Assembly (NCBI RefSeq): GCF_036014175.1 | Contig: NZ_CP107917.1 | Coordinates: forward strand, 868,001-932,000 | Direction of reading: 5' to 3' | From: Streptomyces sp. NBC_00443 | Lineage (GTDB): Bacteria; Actinomycetota; Actinomycetes; Streptomycetales; Streptomycetaceae | DNA length: 64,000 nucleotides | Shown here: positions 10,601 to 18,058 of the stretch, one piece after another | Numbering within the stretch: position 1 is the first letter of the stretch | Layout: every line of letters begins with the position of its first letter | Notes under the pieces: model-generated | Database searches by the model: none | Told to the model about the DNA's origin: nothing | Seen by the model: the letters and a program-made list of their open reading frames with translations, nothing else | Translations under genes and position numbers: made by a program

Positions 10601-13600
10601 CGAGGCCGTCGGCGCGGGCGGTGGCCAGGGTGAGGGCGTCCTGCACGTTGGCCGCGCCGCGGATGTCCACGGCGAGGATGCCGGAGCCGATTTGGTCGTC
10701 GAAGGGCAGGACGTCCGAGTCGCCGGGGTCGCCGCTGCGCCAGGCGGCGATGCCGTCCGGGCGCGCCTGATCGGCCGTCAGCATCCGTACCGCGCGCTCG
10801 GGTTCGGGCACGTTCTGCTCGGTGAGCGCGCCGTCGGCGCCGTCGCCGTCCGGGGTGAGCAGGCCTGCGGGGAGGATCTCGTTGAGGCTGCCGACCGGGG
10901 CGACGGCGCGGGGGGAGAGCGGTTCGCCGGTCGCGTCCGTCATGGTGACCGTCAGGGTGTAGCTGGTGACGATCTCGGCGTGCGCCTGGGTGGTGGCGAT
11001 GTTCGGCATCAAGGTGCTGCCGGCGGTCTCGGTGCGGGTGCTCGACCGCTGCTTGGCCGCGGTGCCCTGGAGCGAGGGGTTGGCGAGGAGGACGCCGCTG
11101 TCCACCGCACGCTGGCCCACGCCGAGTGTCACGTCGGCGCCGCGGTCCTGGGAGGAGTTGTCGGCGTCGTCGCGGGCGGTGGTGCGGTAGTCCTCCAACT
11201 CGAAGCCGGTGCGCAGCCGCTCCACGGTGGTGGTGACCGGCGTCAGCTTGAACCGGACCTGTCCGGGGCTGCCGCCGACGGGCAGCCGGAGCGGGCTGGA
11301 CCAGGCGCGGTAGCGGACGGGCAGGGTCATCCCGTCGGTCGTCAGCTCGTGCAGGTTGGCGCGCAGGAAGTCCGGGGAGAGCCGCTGGAGGACCTGCTCG
11401 CGGTCGTGCGAGGGCACTCCGATCTTCTCCAGCCGCCCCATCAGCTGCTGCGCCGCGTGGCTCGCGTCGAGCTGGCCACTGGGGTGGGTGGGGAAGCGTC
11501 GGCCGCTCAGGAAGCCGGGCAGCCGGTAGCCGCCACCGAGGTTGCGCGGGGTGCTGGTGCCCAGGCCGTCGGGGGCGAGTCCGGCCTCGATGGCGTCCTG
11601 CATCGGCAGGTGGAACATCACCGCGTCGTGGACGCGCTGGAGCGCGGCGGCGGCCCGGCGCGGGGCCAGTCCGCGCCCGACTCGCTCGGAGAGCCGGCCG
11701 GCCGCGGAGCTGATCCGGTCCCCGGCGCGGGTGCCGATCGCCCCCATCGCGGCCGTCCACCGGTCCCGTACGGCGACGGTCTCGGCGGCGTCGCCGACCA
11801 CCAGGTACATGCGCCCGGCGAAGGTGAGGGTGGTGTTGCGTCCCCGGGTGAGGGTCTGCGAGACGCTGCGGCCCTTGCCCCAGGCGTACTGGAGGGCGGT
11901 CGAGTAGGAGCCGACCACCGCCGGTTGGCCCGGGGCCTGCTGAAGCGGCATGTCGGTGCCCTGGACACCGAGGGTGGTGCGTGAGGTGGTGCCGGCGCTG
12001 CCTGCGACGCGGTGCTCGTTGCCGATGGTGGCCTCGAGGCTGGCGGGCTTCGGGTCGCTCTTGACGCGCAGGTTGTGCAGTTCGCCGCGGACGGCGGCCT
12101 TCAGGTAGTGGGTCTGGAACGGTCCGGCGCCGTTGAGCCCGGTGATGCGTGAGCCGAACGGGCCCAGGTACTGGCCGAGTTGGCCGGCCACGTTGAGGTT
12201 CGCCATCGCCCGGCGCAGCGCGGTGCGCACCGGGGCGCCGGGCGCGCTGACGTGCCAGGAGGTGCCCGAGGCGCGGTCGGCGGTGTCCTGCACGAGCTGC
12301 TGGCGCTGCGGGCCGCCCTCGGCGCTGAGCACCACGTGCGGGGCGCTCAGCAGTCTCCTGGTGAGCTGTCGTTCGGCCGATTCCGTCCTCGGCAGCGGGC
12401 GGGTGCCGTCGAGGAGTTGGTCGGCCTCGAGGGCGGAGAGCCGCTGCGGTGCGGGGGTGGTGGCCGCAGGTGCCGTGACCGGTCCGCCGGGCGGCGGGTC
12501 GGCGGGGGCGTGCCGTTCGGAGCCGTGCGCCACGGGCACGGCCAGTTCCACGCGGCCCACGGTCTCGCTGCCCCGGTTGAACAGCGGGCGCTCCTCGACC
12601 TTGCTGACGAACACGCCGGCGCCGAGCAGGCCGACCGAGGCGAGCCGGGCCCACCCGCGCGGGCGGCGGTGGCCCTCGAACGAGGCGCCCAGTTCCACCT
12701 GGTAGCTGTAGAGGTCGGCGCCGTTCTGGAACGTCAGGTGGTCGTGGGTGACCGCGACCGTGTTCCGGGTGGCCTTCTGGTCGGTCTTGGCGTAGCGGAC
12801 GCCGACGGCCACGTTGCCGGTCTGGCGCGGCACCCCCGCCTCGGGCGCCTTGTCGTGGTCACGCGGTGAGATGCCCAGCTCCACCCCGCCGGAGAGTGTG
12901 GTGGACGCCTGCTGCCCCTGGCCGGAGATCTCGGTGCCGATCACAGCGTTGCGCAGCGACCGTTCGCTCATGGTGGTCTCGAACCGCCGGTCGCTGAGCC
13001 GGGCCCGCAGGATCAGGGTGTGGTGGCCGCGGCGCACCTTGCCGTCCTCGGTGAGGGTGACCGGCACCCCGGTGGTGGTCAGGTCGTCCAGACTCTGCGC
13101 GAGGGTGGGCCGGTTGAGCGCCTCGCGGACCTGGCGGTCGTTGTGCAGCGCGGTCCGCATCCGCCCGTCGCCGTACCAGAACTTCGCCAGCCGCGGGTGC
13201 CGCAGCATCAGCGGCGGGACGAACAGCGACGGGTACGAGCGGTGCAGGGTCTCCAGGACGGTGTCCGCGAAGGCACGCATGGGGTCTTGGGGGGCGGGGG
13301 CGGCGGCGGGCTGCCCGTTCTGGTTCTGCTGTTGGTTCGGTACGGGGTTCTGCGGGCGGTCGGGGCGGAAGCCCTCAGCGCGGACCTGGCCGCTCAGGTG
13401 AACCGGGTCCTCGCGGGTGAGGTACCACGGCACCGGAGGCTCGGCGTCGGGGTTCGGGCCCGTCTGCCCGGGCGTACGGCTGTCCCAGCCCGCGAGCCGG
13501 CGGGCGTCCTGGGTGGAGATCCAGTCCAGGCTGACCACCCGGACCGGTCGGGCCGCGGACGCCGGCTCGCCGGCCTTGCGCACCATCAGGGTGCGCTCCA

Positions 13601-16600
13601 CCCGGTACAGCGCGACCGGGTGGTTGCGGACGCGGCCGGTGGTCTTGCGGGCGGCGTCGGTGCCCAGGTAGTGGCCGCGCCCGGTGCTGAGGTCCGCGCG
13701 GACCAGTGGGCCGCCCTGCAGACGTACGTCGGTCTCCGGGCCGACGAGGGTGTAGTTGGGGCCGGCGGTGACCTGGACGCCGAAGCGGGTGTCGCGGGCG
13801 TGGCCGCGCTCGTTCTGGTACGTGGTCTGGGTGAGGTCGCGCAGCTCCGCCTTGACCGATTCGGTGACCAGGGTGGCCCGGTGCGGGATCGACCGCTCGA
13901 CGACCAGGTGCCCGAGTGGGTGCTGACCGCTCCCCCGGGTCAGCTCGGGTCCGCTGACCGGCCCGGAGAACCGCCCGAACAGCGCGAGCAGCCGCCCCGG
14001 CCGGACGTACGAGACCAGCGTGCGGTGTGCCGAACTGCCGGGCCGCGCACCGGAGATGGCGAGCGCCAGGTCCTCGGGCGGGTCGGTCAGATGCAGGCCG
14101 GCGGTGTCGCTGACCCGCGGTTCGACGCCGTCCGGGAAGGTGAGCGTCTCCGGAGCCCGCCGGGGTCCCGCGAAAGGCACGGTGAGGTCGTCCGGCAGCC
14201 GCCAGCTGAGCCCGTCCCGCATGGCGAACTGCGCGGTGTGCACCGGGCTGCGCTGCCAACCGGGGCTCGTGGACGGTGAACTGGCCGGACCGGGGGTCTT
14301 CGGTGGCGCCTCGGTGACCCGGTCCACGCGCACGCGGTAGTGGACGTCGTCCAGGTGCAGGTGCGAGCCCTCGTGGGCGCGGTGCTCGGTCTGGTGGTAC
14401 GCCTGGGTGCCCTGCGTGTAGTCGGTCCTGCGGGTCCAGCCCAGGGAGACGCCGATCTTCAACAGCCAGTTGAGCGGCGGGCCCATGCTCAGCGCGGCGG
14501 CGATCCGGCGTCCGTAGCCTACGCTGCGCCCGCCGCCCGTACCGGCCTGGCCGCGCCGCATGGTGTCCAGCCGTACGGTGCCGCCGTGCACGTCGGCGAA
14601 GCGTTCCCAGCGGTGGTACGGGACGGCTTCGACGGTCATCTCGTGGCCGACGCCGGACCTCTCCCGGCCCACGAAGCGTGCGCCGCGCGGCGCGGTGAAG
14701 GCGCCGGGCTGCTCGGTCAGCAGGCGCAGCAGCTCCCCCTCGTCGAACTGGTCGCGCAGCTTCTTCGGCAGCTGCCCGAGGATCTCCTGGGCCACCTGCT
14801 CGGGCGAGCGCAGGGTGAGGACACCGGGGCCGGTGAAGAGCCCGGTCGGGACAGTCCCCCGCGCCCCGTCCGTGCGGCCGTCCGGGCTCCCGCCGTGCGG
14901 ATCGGCCTCCGGGCTGATCAGTACGGCGGGCAGCCGGCTGCCGTCCTCGAAGGTGACGGTGCGCGGGGCCGTGCCCGGCGGCCGGGCGTCCGGGCCGGTC
15001 AACAGCCGGGCCGGGCGGTGCCGTTCGAGCTGGGTCTCCAGCGGCACCGGGTCGCCCCGGTCGGGGGTCTCGGGGTCGGGGCGGTCGAGGTCGGTGATCC
15101 CGCCCATGCTGCGCAGCCACTCGCTGAAGGGGTCGGAGCCGTCCGGCTCCTCGGTGGCCGGCTCCGGGGTGGTGGCGGGGTCCGGTACGGGGGTGAGCGG
15201 GGCGTTGGCCGGGACCAGGGCGTCGTAGTGGTTGCTGCCGTTGTAGGCCAGGTGCAGGGTGCCGCCCTGCCCGCCCGGGTGGAGGGTCGTGACGAGGGGG
15301 TTCCCCGCTGACTGCGGGTCGTGCTGGACGAGCCGCAGGTCGAGGTCGAGGGTGTGCGCCAATGCCTGCGGGAGCAGGTCGGCGAAGGGAGAGGACCACA
15401 GCTCCGTGCGTTCGGCCGCCTCGGCGATGAGCCCCTCGGTACCGAGCCGTCGCGCGTCGGCGGGAGTGGGGGCCACCTCGGCGAGGCGCGGGTAGCCGCT
15501 GTCGCGGAGGATGCGCCGCCACTGGCGGGCGTCGCCGTCGGTGACGACCGACTGCGCGATCCGGTTCCAGCGTTCGGTGATCCGGCGCCGCGCGTCCGGG
15601 TCCCGCACCCCGGCGACGGCGGTCATCCGCAGGTCGTCCACCACGGCGAGCACCGGGTCCGGCATCGCCTCGGCCGCCGCGGTGGCCAGTTCGGACCCGG
15701 TGAACCGGTCGCGCAGCATGCCGCGCAGCCCGGCGACGTTGCGCGCCGCCCACGCGGGCGGTACGTCCTGGCTGCGCGCGCTGTCGAGCAGTGCCCGGAA
15801 GAGGCAGTTCCCGTCGCCCGGCGTGTCCAGCCGCCTGAACTGCGTGCCGTCCGCGTCCACGGTGTCCGCCGGGCCGGTCGTGGTGGCGCCCTTGCTGTAC
15901 AGGGTCAGGTCTTCGGCGAGGCTCTCCGGGCGGCTCGGCGTGGAAGCCAGGTCGGGTCTGCGGCGGGCGAGTTCGGCGGTGTCCTCGGGGCTGAGGGCCA
16001 GCTCGGACAGCGGCAGCGGGGTGTCGGAGAGCGACCAGGTGACCTGCGCGGCCGGAGCGTAGGCGAGACCGCGCACGTCCTCCGGCGAGACCAGGGTGGC
16101 CGGCGGGAGCGCGGGTGGCGGCGGGGGCAGCAGCGCGTCGAGGGTGGTGTCGGGTCCGGCGGTGGCACGCAACTCGGCCGCCGCGCCCAGGAATTCGGTG
16201 TACTGCTCGACGGTGGGGCCGGCCGCCGGATCGACGACGTCGGTACCACCCGTGGCACCGACCCGATCGGTGACCATACGGCGCAGCAGATCGGGGGTCA
16301 TGCGGCCGTAGCCGTAGCGTGCGGCGGTGTCCGGGCTCAGCCAGCGCAGGCCGTCCACATAGGCGAGACCGGCGAGCAACTCCCGGTTGTCCGGGCGCTG
16401 TTCGGCGTCGGTGCCGAGGGCATCGCGCAACGTACGGATCTGCTGGAGAGTACGGGCCCGGGCGAAGGCGTCGGCCGGTTCCGGACCCGTGTGCAGGCCG
16501 GCGTCGCGCGCCAGCGCGTCCAGGTCGGCGCCGCTGGGCTCCGGGGTGAACAGCCGCCACCGGCCCGGCCCGTCCGGCCCCTCGGTGAGCACCGGACGGA

Positions 16601-17288
16601 CCTCGCCGTCCCGGTCCCGGACCGTGCCCACCTCGGTGGTCGGCGCATACACCGGCCGCCCGGTGCGGTTCGCCACATGCTGGGCCACCGGCAGGCCCGC
16701 CACCTCCGGCTGCCGCCCCGTCTCGCAGGAGAACAGCACCAGCGGCCGGTCCTGATCGCCTTCCTGCGCCCAGGACTTGAGCACCTCGCCGAGCTGCACA
16801 CCGCTGACCTTCACGGTGGGGCGCGCCGTGTCGTCGGTGCCGAGGGTGACGGTACGGGGGGTGCCGTGCCCCGCGAAGTAGTCGGCGCCCTGCTCGGTCC
16901 CCGAGCCGGGAAGGGCGGTCGGCGGGCCGGTGAACACCGTACGGGGCGGGGGCTGGACGGAGTGGGGCCCCGGGGTGAGGGGACCGGAGGTGGTGCGTAC
17001 ACCGCGGAAGGTGTCCTGGCCGAGCAGAGCCTGGCGCGCAGCACTGTGCGACGTTCCGTCCTCGGCGGAGCTCTGCGAGATCGTCAACGTCTGTACGGCA
17101 CGCCCGGGTTGGGGCTTCACCGCCGCGCCCGGCACCCAGCGCCGCAGCTGCTCGACGGGCACCGTGTGGCCGTCCAGGGTGGTGACGTACGGCTCGCGGA
17201 CGGGTTGGGTGGAGCCGTTCCCGTCGTTGGCGGTGCCGCCGTCGTCAGCGCGCCGCACGACGATCCGTCCCGGTGGCGGGGGTGCCAC
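3432..17288 (-). CDS. Main open frame of the giant T7SS polymorphic effector (caspase-like, OTU, deaminase, metallopeptidase modules)
   Basis: 4618 codons, the largest of four fragments of one frame (20412-1570). Visible order, in residues of this fragment: caspase-like fold segment with FAGHG (His141) and LVLFSCETG (Cys188); OTU cysteine peptidase ~480-695 with GDGNCLFRAL (Asp492, Cys495) and NHYDAL (His687); beta-strand-rich region ~800-2400; helical segment ~2430-2600; OTU-like copies ~2620-2850 (DGASFF) and ~2905-3070 (RGNGFF), both without the catalytic Cys; acidic Ser/Asp linker ~3129-3165; coiled coil ~3340-3440; zinc-deaminase signature HGE (His3502, Glu3504) and CASC (Cys3537, Cys3540); zincin modules from ~3681. 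It resembles the giant actinobacterial 'lonely Cys' proteins linked to ESX loci. The first codon is probably not a true start: one C restored in the run at 17289-17293 joins it to the upstream frame. Confidence 0.85.
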   Translation of the reverse strand: MAPPPPGRIVVRRADDGGTANDGNGSTQPVREPYVTTLDGHTVPVEQLRRWVPGAAVKPQPGRAVQTLTISQSSAEDGTSHSAARQALLGQDTFRGVRTTSGPLTPGPHSVQPPPRTVFTGPPTALPGSGTEQGADYFAGHGTPRTVTLGTDDTARPTVKVSGVQLGEVLKSWAQEGDQDRPLVLFSCETGRQPEVAGLPVAQHVANRTGRPVYAPTTEVGTVRDRDGEVRPVLTEGPDGPGRWRLFTPEPSGADLDALARDAGLHTGPEPADAFARARTLQQIRTLRDALGTDAEQRPDNRELLAGLAYVDGLRWLSPDTAARYGYGRMTPDLLRRMVTDRVGATGGTDVVDPAAGPTVEQYTEFLGAAAELRATAGPDTTLDALLPPPPPALPPATLVSPEDVRGLAYAPAAQVTWSLSDTPLPLSELALSPEDTAELARRRPDLASTPSRPESLAEDLTLYSKGATTTGPADTVDADGTQFRRLDTPGDGNCLFRALLDSARSQDVPPAWAARNVAGLRGMLRDRFTGSELATAAAEAMPDPVLAVVDDLRMTAVAGVRDPDARRRITERWNRIAQSVVTDGDARQWRRILRDSGYPRLAEVAPTPADARRLGTEGLIAEAAERTELWSSPFADLLPQALAHTLDLDLRLVQHDPQSAGNPLVTTLHPGGQGGTLHLAYNGSNHYDALVPANAPLTPVPDPATTPEPATEEPDGSDPFSEWLRSMGGITDLDRPDPETPDRGDPVPLETQLERHRPARLLTGPDARPPGTAPRTVTFEDGSRLPAVLISPEADPHGGSPDGRTDGARGTVPTGLFTGPGVLTLRSPEQVAQEILGQLPKKLRDQFDEGELLRLLTEQPGAFTAPRGARFVGRERSGVGHEMTVEAVPYHRWERFADVHGGTVRLDTMRRGQAGTGGGRSVGYGRRIAAALSMGPPLNWLLKIGVSLGWTRRTDYTQGTQAYHQTEHRAHEGSHLHLDDVHYRVRVDRVTEAPPKTPGPASSPSTSPGWQRSPVHTAQFAMRDGLSWRLPDDLTVPFAGPRRAPETLTFPDGVEPRVSDTAGLHLTDPPEDLALAISGARPGSSAHRTLVSYVRPGRLLALFGRFSGPVSGPELTRGSGQHPLGHLVVERSIPHRATLVTESVKAELRDLTQTTYQNERGHARDTRFGVQVTAGPNYTLVGPETDVRLQGGPLVRADLSTGRGHYLGTDAARKTTGRVRNHPVALYRVERTLMVRKAGEPASAARPVRVVSLDWISTQDARRLAGWDSRTPGQTGPNPDAEPPVPWYLTREDPVHLSGQVRAEGFRPDRPQNPVPNQQQNQNGQPAAAPAPQDPMRAFADTVLETLHRSYPSLFVPPLMLRHPRLAKFWYGDGRMRTALHNDRQVREALNRPTLAQSLDDLTTTGVPVTLTEDGKVRRGHHTLILRARLSDRRFETTMSERSLRNAVIGTEISGQGQQASTTLSGGVELGISPRDHDKAPEAGVPRQTGNVAVGVRYAKTDQKATRNTVAVTHDHLTFQNGADLYSYQVELGASFEGHRRPRGWARLASVGLLGAGVFVSKVEERPLFNRGSETVGRVELAVPVAHGSERHAPADPPPGGPVTAPAATTPAPQRLSALEADQLLDGTRPLPRTESAERQLTRRLLSAPHVVLSAEGGPQRQQLVQDTADRASGTSWHVSAPGAPVRTALRRAMANLNVAGQLGQYLGPFGSRITGLNGAGPFQTHYLKAAVRGELHNLRVKSDPKPASLEATIGNEHRVAGSAGTTSRTTLGVQGTDMPLQQAPGQPAVVGSYSTALQYAWGKGRSVSQTLTRGRNTTLTFAGRMYLVVGDAAETVAVRDRWTAAMGAIGTRAGDRISSAAGRLSERVGRGLAPRRAAAALQRVHDAVMFHLPMQDAIEAGLAPDGLGTSTPRNLGGGYRLPGFLSGRRFPTHPSGQLDASHAAQQLMGRLEKIGVPSHDREQVLQRLSPDFLRANLHELTTDGMTLPVRYRAWSSPLRLPVGGSPGQVRFKLTPVTTTVERLRTGFELEDYRTTARDDADNSSQDRGADVTLGVGQRAVDSGVLLANPSLQGTAAKQRSSTRTETAGSTLMPNIATTQAHAEIVTSYTLTVTMTDATGEPLSPRAVAPVGSLNEILPAGLLTPDGDGADGALTEQNVPEPERAVRMLTADQARPDGIAAWRSGDPGDSDVLPFDDQIGSGILAVDIRGAANVQDALTLATARADGLGDSDLGKRHTGRTLGERVRMARLTPLTGLGTAPAQAQQEATTQVGLTAGFREALGANGSALPTQASARLFGQSHTADSRLYAKMHRRGARLLTVENKPRMEAMQRAKTSDALEAGITDNVEGVVGTSPLAGNSNAGVTNPGAAIPIGGANDGTALKGTVDTTLGTHLKVVTDRTMLFALPVSWLSVAEVDHRITDSRPLHVLGKAKRGPRAAEAETTALVWLREDIARDYGLLDDTTFPDEVGSAWDDLAGAAGDLAAAEKGYYDARARARETWLDLSAGEQAALGDDHPDRPTVLPQAMAQSPAVAAWQAAREEVRRWEQRTDAAAADHHRLHLAASRLTAHHQGSASVPVPDRQQEYTAPDWRSEAPEPYTITDGTDSIPRTLTSPDGTTVREVHDMPHDGASFFHALLAAAHDRGRLPHLLGTDLAGRFTAAPGDPAVTERAVRAARNRLAWALGEDSNADLLDALALDAADTFTQAELDFAGVQLSPAQQAEFDGLGRLPQTVWPTPAQRVALATAAMLRPFTSEPRQDGTGQPDGEPAPPERRAGDHGGADLLPALAARVLGTPLTVVTGEGRDQLFLPHGADPAAVDPATDPVLFAADGFFHAALRPGTRPPVATPLPAPAGSTTAGTTTGPTSQQQSAHRSHATPPWMPPADSSDPRYRLDRDGILTAPDGATYAQGTPTGRGNGFFAALSTALHHAADQPGLDSHEAARLRSRAGAPPNRLMRLNGLPGTPVERDSLFTPPPPRRLPGAPAPSQDARDGQLRRHLADAPWGPGADRAVAEWAAAATGATVTLIEENGTAHTYAGPSGEAGPHLRLRRRGGDFVPLILRTPAPEPRQDQQDPASVPLPPSPTGSDLPSPSSVPSLPGLTAEEEALDLSTLSGNNPTMDMEDVGGTGQTGSDSDSNSESDVEMDLDSDDDSAPEKAAVLTGPETEFASRFADLLAEPEPRVDALLDVVRRRNTALGGFPDVAFDSAFTELTGIGVPEALDHAEQVGRLRTEDYDDLREALGLGTGGPFTQTRPTGTSARDREVTLRMLDRVARLVKEALRKENREADAQVTPHIAVALLPDGSLGIAGNTGAKALTSEEAALVEQELRWFVTGQEAAGTPRQRKLEQWNRDEEQHRQSRARLDRRQQELDQRAQELAEFQTRLDEQYESGAWNDELQQQWDNLPNEEEFLRQDRRSLTADQQQWRRDDRWLARRRPAMAREMRDRTKLRALATGWYRLYHRGSPELDLVKRALANPTVLNVSGRDATPAFGSYGSEHGEMTLLGHWVQHWQNSPGDPNNPHMLDLGGFKMACASCDLAYQAVNEHIGRPLGHRVQASGTHGTFFPGWRMPQWMQQRAELWDHIRDNAAGIGGTLDENGVLNGDRTGTGNPQNPDASSSEYESGGEATDTDAAMDTDAAPDNAAPSPEAVGPRLPRNRNPAADPPRATIPTPRGPRDTRPRFVVRSGFDARRFSYRGERVTDLTVRLAIRGPQGQTAHVRDQLDAGVRDFLNDPAYRLPNGDRLHVTVEHVDPADAPHLTVDLAGRDRAMDQNTWWADADPVHMVHELTHQLGLRDEYRDADSPHRPHIPGSLLGDLNASPEDTSLAASGLRGRHLALLGALVGNVTPQPQQNAEQTWEAARTATTPITRESVWVDPVSLPRPANGTAGTEVPPHMPQAATLTPFRSGGFEFTNLKHTEEKYRDKAVRIIELLREHPTIRDYIGARPCRITLHLRTTETPADVRDLGDEGVQINLASYYFEKYGIGHIMGMLAHEIGLHPLASRNRDIPDEEAMFRGIPLPVPGLSDLKTPRTMNTDSAGQADHIMAAFPSSTRHGIYRDIVVKMADMLADAARDGVEGAKAKDVTDLIDCYLMDVASIAITSDYRMNAAKEPGNTAKVYNAYKALLAEHMAEDSPARPLLPTDKGLFGVVRDFAQLATSLATNNRGDSIQQPIATDEAQPRLPQPFETPAQQASPPSPSQRDSRPRFVVRSGFDARRFSYRGEPVTDLTVRVAMRGTEGQTAHVRDQLDAGVRQFLNEPAYRLPNGDRLNVTVEYVDPSDAPHLTVDLAGRDRAMDQNTWWADADPVHMVHELTHQLGLRDEYRDADSPHRPHIPGSLLGDLNASPEDTSLAASGLRGRHMALLGALIGDMSPAPDQTTDEQTWEDARAASTPTRRESVWVDPVSLPRSTDGSAEVPARMPADPNATVTPFKSGNFEFTNLKHTNEKYRDKAIRIIELLRKHDTIKDYIGNRPCRITLHLRTTETPADVTDRDDDGVDINLASYYFEKYDIGYIMGMLAHEIGLHPLASRRTDIPVEESMFEAVPLPVPGLSELKTPRTMSTEGAGQADHIMAAFTSSTRHGIYRDIVLSMAHDLAEEARVGRKAPGPRTSRT
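4761..6243 (-). repeat. Effector module, copy 1 of 3 (zincin + HExxxH)
   Basis: First tandem copy, about 1,483 bp. It contains HELTHQLGLRDEY (His codon at 5919-5921) and HEIGLHPLAS (around 5280-5297). Long stretches around the zincin motif are near-identical in DNA to copies 2 and 3, indicating recent duplication or gene conversion. Confidence 0.85.
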
Positions 17289-18058
17289 GGGGGTGTCGCC
17301 GGGGCGTTGTCCGGCGTGGTGGGCCGGGGCGGGGGCAGCGGAGTGCCGTCACCGCCCGGGCCGCGCCCGCCGCCGTCCGGGCCGGTGGCCTGTCCCCCGG
17401 CCCCGTTGCCATGACCCGACTCAAGGTGCAGGTCGGTGACCGGTTCGGTCCAGGGGCGGGACAGGGTGGCGAGTTTGGCCGCGGGGGGTTCGGTGGTGAC
17501 GGTGGGGACGACCTTGGAATCGGAGTCGACTCCGGTGCCGTGCAGCGGGGTTACGGTCTCGGTGAGTACCTTCGGGGGCAGGGCCGAGGTGGTGATCACA
17601 GGGCCGCTGTCGGTCGTCGTGGTGCTCAGGGTGGCGGGACGTGCCGCGGGGCCGAGCGCGTCGGAGAGGGGCAGCAGTACGTCCGCGCCGGGGAAGGCGG
17701 TCTCCGTGCTGACCGGGGTGCCGTCCGGCGTCATGGCGGGCGGGGGGCCGGTGAGCGGACGCACCCGGACCGGGGCGCCCGGCCCCTCGCGGGTCAGCTC
17801 GACGGCGGCGCGGACCGGGCGCCCCGCCCCGTCGGGTGTGACCGCCGGCCCGAGCACCACAGCCCGGTCCGTCCCGGCCCCGTCCAACAACGCGACGGCC
17901 TCCGGCGACCCCTCCCCCGGCGGCGGCACCTCCGAGACCACGATGGTCAGCGGCGGTGCCGGTGTGACGCCGCTGATGCCGTGTGCGTCGCCCGTCTCCC
18001 CGATGGCGCCGGTGCCGGTGGTATCGGCGGTGTCGGCGTACGAGCCGGTGGTGCTCAC
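17117..18058 (-). CDS. Linker fragment of the giant T7SS effector
   Basis: 313 codons, rich in Thr, Pro, Ser and Gly, with no recognised domain. Its start GTG at 18058-18056 overlaps the upstream stop (GTGA). It could therefore be read as a coupled gene, but the preceding sequence in this frame is also coding-like. Restoring one C in the run at 18083-18086 gives a smooth SSPEADATPPKVSTTG join. At the far end the true frame leaves this one at the five-C run (plus-strand 17289-17293): PDNAPATPP continues as VAPPPPGRIVV in the main fragment, while the tail after that in this frame looks non-coding (Cys/Trp/Ser-rich). Best read as an internal, disordered linker between the secretion-entry module and the caspase-like domain. 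Confidence 0.6.
   Translation of the reverse strand: MSTTGSYADTADTTGTGAIGETGDAHGISGVTPAPPLTIVVSEVPPPGEGSPEAVALLDGAGTDRAVVLGPAVTPDGAGRPVRAAVELTREGPGAPVRVRPLTGPPPAMTPDGTPVSTETAFPGADVLLPLSDALGPAARPATLSTTTTDSGPVITTSALPPKVLTETVTPLHGTGVDSDSKVVPTVTTEPPAAKLATLSRPWTEPVTDLHLESGHGNGAGGQATGPDGGGRGPGGDGTPLPPPRPTTPDNAPATPPWHPRHRDGSSCGALTTAAPPTTGTAPPNPSASRTSPPWTATRCPSSSCGAGCRARR

Noticed and set aside
8142..11984. 1280-codon plus-strand open frame
   Set aside because: Antisense shadow of the giant effector, Gly/Ala/Arg/Val-rich with no domain; GC-rich genes commonly leave such frames open.
9475..12654. 1059-codon minus-strand open frame inside the effector
   Set aside because: Arg/Pro/His-rich translation of the wrong frame; the effector frame has the motifs and coding bias.
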